The position numbers were made by a program, and so were the translations under genes. From NCBI GenBank assembly GCA_947626275.1, contig CANQRL010000005.1:1-64000 (forward strand): a stretch of DNA of 64,000 nucleotides. Direction: 5' to 3'. The notes under the pieces were generated by a model, which was given only the letters and a program-made list of their open reading frames with translations, did no database searches and had not been told where the DNA came from. Positions 59,782-64,000 of the stretch are shown one piece after another. The stretch is from an uncultured Bacilli bacterium. Lineage in GTDB: Bacteria; Bacillota_I; Bacilli_A; RF39; UBA660. Within the stretch, counting starts at the first letter, position 1. Each line of letters begins with the position of its first letter.

Positions 59782-61587
59782 TTACAATGATTCGTAATAG
59801 TTCTTTATATAAGCAGCCATTAATTTACGTCTCTGCTTCAAAAATTTATTATAATTTGTATATGTATAATTCAATATACTTTCTGGAATACAATTAGAAG
59901 ATAGATTTTCATCAAATTCTTTTTTGTTTTTAACCAAACCCAACTTATTATCTTTAGTGCATTTATTTAATACATCATTAAAATAAACTTTTGGGGCTGT
60001 ATCCGATATACCGATGTTGTCTGTTGTATCTATCCATGCATAATTACATACTTGATTATATTTTTCTTTATCGGTAATTCCATTTTCAATTAGATAATTT
60101 TTTGGAAAAATATGGTGAATATTACCTGTAATCTTTATTAATGCTTCAATTTCTTTGGATGATGCAAATAAAGAGTGTGCTTTATTCTTAATTTGAGCAG
60201 CACAATATATTAAATATGCTGGTGATAAACTATTGCTTGTTTCTAAATCATGAATTAATATAGAATTCCAAAAATCATTATTCAATTGTGTTGATTCAAT
60301 TTCATTAAAATAATTAACAAAGCCTTTTTCTTTTATTCTTTTTAAATCTTGATCAATTATTGTTTCACTCGAACCAGAATATCTTCTTAATAATAATGAC
60401 ATAATATACCATCTTTGAATATAATTACTAATTTGAGTTTTGGGCATTATGTTTTCTTGTTTTAATAATAAATACATTGTATAGGCGCTATTAATGGTAG
60501 ATTGAGAATTAACGAGTTTTTTATACTTTATACCAGTTCCCTCGATGTAAACATTAAACTCTTTGAAGTTATAAGCATTAACAAAATTAAGGATACCTTG
60601 TTTTAATGTCTTAAAAGTTTCATCTGCAACTTCTGGATCAAAAGATTTCGTTTTAAAATTTCTTCCTGATAATAATTCAGATAATCTTTTTAATAAGCCA
60701 TCGTTAAATATATGTGCATAACTAACTCTTAAAACATCATTATATGTGGGAGCATAAATAATCTTGTCCGTAACTTTTCCTAACCATTTAATTGCTTCAT
60801 AGTACTCTGTTTTGGCAAACTCTGGATCTTTTGATGGAATATCTAAAATATGTCTATTATCTTGTATTCCTCTACAAAAATAATCAATCGTCTTCCATAA
60901 ATATTGACCTTCATGTGTTTCGTCTGTATTTATTTTGGCCATTATGTAATCCTCTTGTCCAAGTTTTGTCCCTTTACTGTTCATCAAATTAAAAATGTTT
61001 GATGCTTCACTCATAGTTAATGTTGAGTGAAGATTTATTCTGCCTATTTCTCTCGAAACTATATTTTCAACTTTCTGTATTCTGGCTAATAAATCGTTTT
61101 TTGTCATGTCCGGATTCTTTTCAACATACTCATCAATAAAATTAATTAATTCAATTCTTGGATCTTTAAAGAAAATTGATATATCTTTAATCCATTTTGA
61201 ATTTTTATCATGAGTTGGATTATAAGTTTCAAATTTTTCGGTAAATGGATTATACGAAACGATAAACCTTCTATAACTATAATCTTTATAAATAACTTCT
61301 TCTCCAAGAAGGGCTGTTCTTAATGCCGTTATTCTTTGCTGCCCATCTATTATTATTTTTCTCCCAGCACTAGGTCTGCCATCTTTTATTCTTGCATTAT
61401 CATTTGTCCAAATAACAATAAAACCTGTTGGCAAACCATTATATAAGGAGTCAATTAAATCAGTTATTTTTTTGGGTTCCCATACAAACGGTCTTTGCAA
61501 TTCAGGAATAGCAACATCTCCACTAGAAATGTATCCTAGAATGTTTTTGACTGTATCAGATGTAACATTATACTTTTCAAAATTCAT
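59782..61587 (-). CDS. DUF262/HNH protein (GmrSD-like, candidate type IV restriction or phage defence)
   Basis: 601 residues. N-terminal DUF262 domain: 'IPELQRPFVWEPKKITDLIDSLYNG' then 'IIDGQQRITALRTAL' (D-G-Q-Q-R-x-T, a ParB/Srx-like NTPase motif) and 'MNSKGTKLGQEDYI'. A C-terminal HNH nuclease-type domain (DUF1524-like) is seen in 'GNIHHIFPKNYLIENG'. This pairing is that of GmrSD/BrxU-type nucleases acting on modified DNA. It shares 1 bp with a 53-residue gene upstream. It sits in an accessory-looking stretch with a pseudogene. Confidence 0.85.
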   Translation of the reverse strand: MNFEKYNVTSDTVKNILGYISSGDVAIPELQRPFVWEPKKITDLIDSLYNGLPTGFIVIWTNDNARIKDGRPSAGRKIIIDGQQRITALRTALLGEEVIYKDYSYRRFIVSYNPFTEKFETYNPTHDKNSKWIKDISIFFKDPRIELINFIDEYVEKNPDMTKNDLLARIQKVENIVSREIGRINLHSTLTMSEASNIFNLMNSKGTKLGQEDYIMAKINTDETHEGQYLWKTIDYFCRGIQDNRHILDIPSKDPEFAKTEYYEAIKWLGKVTDKIIYAPTYNDVLRVSYAHIFNDGLLKRLSELLSGRNFKTKSFDPEVADETFKTLKQGILNFVNAYNFKEFNVYIEGTGIKYKKLVNSQSTINSAYTMYLLLKQENIMPKTQISNYIQRWYIMSLLLRRYSGSSETIIDQDLKRIKEKGFVNYFNEIESTQLNNDFWNSILIHDLETSNSLSPAYLIYCAAQIKNKAHSLFASSKEIEALIKITGNIHHIFPKNYLIENGITDKEKYNQVCNYAWIDTTDNIGISDTAPKVYFNDVLNKCTKDNKLGLVKNKKEFDENLSSNCIPESILNYTYTNYNKFLKQRRKLMAAYIKNYYESL

Positions 61588-61748
61588 TATTGAGCCTCCT
61601 TATTATTAGAAATCCAATCATATGAATTAATTGCCATGTCGATGAAGGGCATTAATGACATAATAATATTTTCAAATAGCGGCTTATCATAGCTTTCTAG
61701 CAAATTTTGATCTGAAGATCCTGCAATTGCATGTTTAATTTTCAACAT
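61587..61748 (-). CDS. 53-aa protein coupled to the DUF262 gene
   Basis: ATG at 61748 follows GGGAGGTAG. The 53-codon frame ends TAATG, its stop overlapping the DUF262 start by one base, so translation is coupled. The peptide begins MLKIKHAIAGSSDQNLLESY and has a short hydrophobic 'IIMSLMPFIDMAI' centre. It is not recognised. Possibly an inhibitor, folding partner or sensor of the nuclease. Confidence 0.65.
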   Translation of the reverse strand: MLKIKHAIAGSSDQNLLESYDKPLFENIIMSLMPFIDMAINSYDWISNNKEAQ

Positions 61749-61876
61749 CTTACTACCTCCCCTAGTAACTATATTATAGCATAATATAAGATTAATAATT
61801 TAACTATTTTATGATGTATAATTTCGGCCTAGATGCCATGTATTTATCTACTAATTGGTGTAAATATTTCACATAA

Positions 61877-62116
61877 TTCATTTGTGTAGGATTTGATAGA
61901 GGAAAGGACTCTGTTAATGTAGGTAGACGTGCTGATATAAAAAGTATTGAAATGACTGCACCTGATGCCAGAAAAGGTTATAAGTTTGTAGGATAGAAAC
62001 CTATTGAACCTACGGTTTATAGCTATGGTGATGATATAAAAATTACGGTTCCAGCATTTGAAACTTTATATGAATCAAATATAGATTCAAAAATAGAAAA
62101 AAGAAACACAAAATAG
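61877..62116 (+). pseudogene. Gene fragment with in-frame stop (surface or phage-tail-like)
   Basis: A reading frame 'GFDRGKDSVNVGRRADIKSI...GYKFVG' runs from 61877, is interrupted by TAG at 61994-61996 where a Trp is likely (GYKFVG-W-KPIEP), and continues to TAG at 62114. There is no start codon or RBS, and the frame is closed by TAA at 61874. It is a remnant of a larger protein. Confidence 0.55.
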
Positions 62117-62127
62117 TGTTTTTTTTA
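62104..62127 (+). terminator. Terminator at end of fragment
   Basis: AAACAC/GTGTTT stem and T run. Confidence 0.7.
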
Positions 62128-62192
62128 AAATCTACTTTTAAGGGGTGTCAATATGCTAGTAAAAGGTTTAATATATAAGAAGAGGTGGTAAT

Positions 62193-62615
62193 ATGGATAA
62201 TTTAGATAGATTCATAACGGCTCAAAGACTGGATTATGATAAAGCTTTTAATGAAATTAAAAATGGTAAAAAGTTGACTCATTGGTCATGGTATATATTT
62301 CCACAATTGAAAGGGTTAGGCTCCAGTGCAATGGCCGAATATTATGGAATTGAAGATTTAAAAGAAGCTAAATTATATTTGACTAATGAATATTTAAAAA
62401 ATAATTTAATTCAGATATCCCAAGCACTGTTACATTTAAGGACGAATAATCCAACAGAAGTGTTGGGATATCCTGATGATTTAAAAGTGAAATCCTGTAT
62501 GACGCTATTTTATTGTGCTGATTCTAGTATTACCGTCTTTAAAAAAGTGATAGATAAATTTTATGGTGGAGAATTGGACAATAAAACTATTTTATTGTTA
62601 GATCAACGAAAATAA
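62193..62615 (+). CDS. DUF1810 family protein
   Basis: 140 residues, the usual length. 'NLDRFITAQRLDYDKAFNEI', 'KKLTHWSWYIFPQLKGLGSS', 'YYGI...EA..YL' and 'KVKSCMTLFYCAD' match the family. DUF1810 proteins are found with NADAR and ADP-ribose-related proteins, but their biochemistry is not settled. RBS AGAGGTGG. Separated by 14 bp from the next gene, likely one transcript. Confidence 0.85.
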   Translation: MDNLDRFITAQRLDYDKAFNEIKNGKKLTHWSWYIFPQLKGLGSSAMAEYYGIEDLKEAKLYLTNEYLKNNLIQISQALLHLRTNNPTEVLGYPDDLKVKSCMTLFYCADSSITVFKKVIDKFYGGELDNKTILLLDQRK

Positions 62616-62629
62616 CGAGGTGAGGGGAT

Positions 62630-63670
62630 ATGATGTATAAAGAATTAAATGAGGGAGCAAAAAAATACCTTGGTAAAGAACTAAAAATAAAGTTTTTTAA
62701 AAAATTTGACTCTGAAGAATTATTTAAAAGATGTGAAAAAGAAATGGACATCCTTTGTGAGAGAGATTTACTTTTTGTTATTGAACATTTATATCGATTT
62801 AAAAAAGAAAATAAAAATGTTAAGTATCATTTTAGAGGTACTATCAATAATTTGTTACTTTTATATATACTAGATATAAGTTATGTTAATCCCTTAGAAT
62901 ATAACTTACCCTATGAGTTATTTAGTGATAAAACGATTAATGTTGATATAATTAATGAGCCTAGTATTCTTTTTATCAATTATTTAAATAGACAAGCAGA
63001 GAATTTTAAAATAGTTCATGGTTTTTTTGTAAAAGAAGATATAAGAGAAGTTAATAAACTTTTAGAAAACCATTATTTATTATTGCCATGTGGTTACCTA
63101 GATAATCATATGTTATTAAGATTTAATGATTTAGATACATTAGAAACGATTAATGACTATAGAGATTATAAAGATCAATATGTAACTATCAGAATCGATG
63201 AAAAAGATGTTATAAGAAATGACAAGATATGTCTTGATAATATATTTACGAATGATTTCGAAAGAGAAATAGCTAAAATTTTAAAACCTAAAACTGTAAA
63301 TGATTATATAAAAATTAAAAGTATTGCTCATGGTACGGATGTATGGTTAAATAATCAAAATCAATTAGTGAAAGAAAAAAAGATAAATTTAAAGAATTTA
63401 ATCGCAACACGAGAAGATATATTTGAATACCTATTAGACCATAAATTAGAATGGGATATGGCTTTAGAAATTACAAATTTTATTCGAAAAGGTAGAGCCT
63501 TAAGGTCACCTAATAAATGGGATGAATATGTTAAAGCAATGAAAGAATACCATTGTGAAGATATGGTTATAGATATATTTTCAAAGATATTATTTATTTT
63601 TGGAAGAGGCCAAGCAGTAAGTGAATGCTTATATGCTTTAGATAAAAATAATTATGTAGATATGGATTAG
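62630..63670 (+). CDS. Stand-alone, shrunken PolC palm-like protein
   Basis: 346 residues. It resembles the palm/fingers of the PolC replicative polymerase: 'HFRGTINNLLLLYILDISYVNPL' (PolC 'SRGSVGSSF...EVNPL'), 'INVDIINEPS' ('PDIDLNFSG'), 'ICLDNI' ('LKLDILG') and 'IKSIAHGTDVWLNNQNQL' plus 'EITNFIRKGRAL' ('SGLSHGTDVW...VRKGKGL'). PHP, exonuclease, OB and the later parts are absent. The first catalytic Asp of D-I-D is Val/Asn. It cannot be the replicase. Perhaps it is inactive or a repair/defence protein. RBS GAGGTGAGG. Confidence 0.7.
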   Translation: MMYKELNEGAKKYLGKELKIKFFKKFDSEELFKRCEKEMDILCERDLLFVIEHLYRFKKENKNVKYHFRGTINNLLLLYILDISYVNPLEYNLPYELFSDKTINVDIINEPSILFINYLNRQAENFKIVHGFFVKEDIREVNKLLENHYLLLPCGYLDNHMLLRFNDLDTLETINDYRDYKDQYVTIRIDEKDVIRNDKICLDNIFTNDFEREIAKILKPKTVNDYIKIKSIAHGTDVWLNNQNQLVKEKKINLKNLIATREDIFEYLLDHKLEWDMALEITNFIRKGRALRSPNKWDEYVKAMKEYHCEDMVIDIFSKILFIFGRGQAVSECLYALDKNNYVDMD

Positions 63671-63827
63671 GGAAATTAAAATGTTTTTATGTTCCAAATA
63701 AACTGCAACAATTATTTTGTTGAGCTGACCATTATAGAAGCCTTCGATTTATTATACGCGATGTAAAAATATGATATAATGAGGGGGATATAATGTTTAG
63801 TAATTTTTAGGCATAAGGGTGAAAGAA
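63671..63827 (+). other. Intergenic with promoter for next gene
   Basis: Contains a -10 box TATAAT at about 63775-63780 before the next gene. No other feature seen. Confidence 0.45.
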
Positions 63828-64000
63828 ATGAAAATAAATACTAGTGAACAATTAAAGAAATTAAAGGATAACTATTTTTATGGGGAACTTCCTACCATGA
63901 AAGATTCCACAATAGAATTCAATGGCAAGAACAATATATTCGTTTGTGAAGAAGGCGTTGTTCTTGAAAATTCTAGAATAGCTTTTAATAGTGATAACTC
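63828..64000 (+). CDS. Partial gene, acyltransferase-like left-handed beta-helix protein
   Basis: Runs off the window. ATG at 63828 follows AAGGGTGAAAG. First 57 residues: 'KINTSEQLKKLKDNYFYGEL' then 'IEFNGKNNIFVCEEGVVLEN', a hexapeptide-like pattern (N-x-I-x-V) as at the start of LbH acyltransferases. Tentative. Confidence 0.5.
   Translation, partial: MKINTSEQLKKLKDNYFYGELPTMKDSTIEFNGKNNIFVCEEGVVLENSRIAFNSDN

Overview
The window is 64 kb of low-GC DNA from what looks like an uncultured gut Firmicute (Bacilli/RF39-like, related to the Mycoplasmatota but still walled). This is an inference. It rests on strong GGAGG ribosome-binding sites, TTGACA/TATAAT promoters with 17-bp spacing, U-run terminators, and genes for a wall: alanine racemase, an S66 LD-carboxypeptidase, an LPNTG surface protein and a CwlJ-like hydrolase. 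TGA is used as a normal stop (for example after alr and after the transposase), so the Mycoplasma code does not apply. The content is mostly chromosomal housekeeping genes in short divergent or convergent units, with accessory patches near tRNA genes and at the right end.

Layout. 1-4529: end of a tRNA-Leu, a membrane-anchored repeat protein with a NAGPA-type phosphodiester glycosidase, a protein of unknown function, a flavin/PNPOx-type protein and a GNAT. 4673-5016: tRNA-Ser, tRNA-fMet, tRNA-Asp, tRNA-Phe. 5061-5381: a compact locus with a roughly 112-nt structured RNA facing a 29-residue hydrophobic peptide gene, resembling a type I toxin-antitoxin. 5566-9792: MarR regulator plus heterodimeric ABC exporter. 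9894-11259: zinc-ribbon membrane protein, tRNA-Pro and tRNA-Arg with a decayed inverted copy of the pair. 11427-21740: MvaI/BcnI-type nuclease, a 2715-residue sortase-anchored adhesin with nine a/b domain pairs, and a convergent cohesin-like surface protein. 21835-24901: mutY, a Tam41-type CDP-DAG synthase, tRNA-Arg and a protein of unknown function. 24935-29830: a moxR-bat operon. 29926-39767: phosphoesterase, tandem HipA-fold kinase-like proteins, NUDIX, DUF7666-like, alr, dgt, a true inorganic pyrophosphatase and a nearby catalytically degenerate paralogue, and LD-carboxypeptidase.

39979-44059: two-component system with a thioredoxin-like protein, a PP2C phosphatase and a membrane protein. 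44177-47232: a protein of unknown function and an IS30-family element. 47233-52015: rubrerythrin with a Fur/PerR-like 7-1-7 palindrome, an ADP-ribosyltransferase-fold protein, Hsp20 under CIRCE, thioredoxin, a DUF3298 protein, metK under a SAM-I riboswitch, and a GNAT. 52189-57364: DUF5684/zinc-ribbon protein, HAD phosphatase, PstS-like lipoprotein-type binding protein and a tandem XRE regulator. 57456-57604: a second copy of the structured RNA, next to tRNA-Ala. 57801-61748: HExxH peptidase, CwlJ-like hydrolase, tRNA-Trp and a DUF262/HNH protein preceded by a 53-residue gene. 61877-64000: a pseudogene, a DUF1810 protein, a stand-alone shrunken PolC-palm-like protein and the start of a beta-helix protein.

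The most interesting items are the two-copy structured RNA family (identical 5' ends and promoters, compensatory stem changes, both just downstream of a tRNA) with its convergent candidate toxin, the PolC-derived 346-residue protein, the pyrophosphatase pseudoenzyme and the tandem HipA-like proteins. All functional statements are from reading the sequence. No database search or folding program was run.
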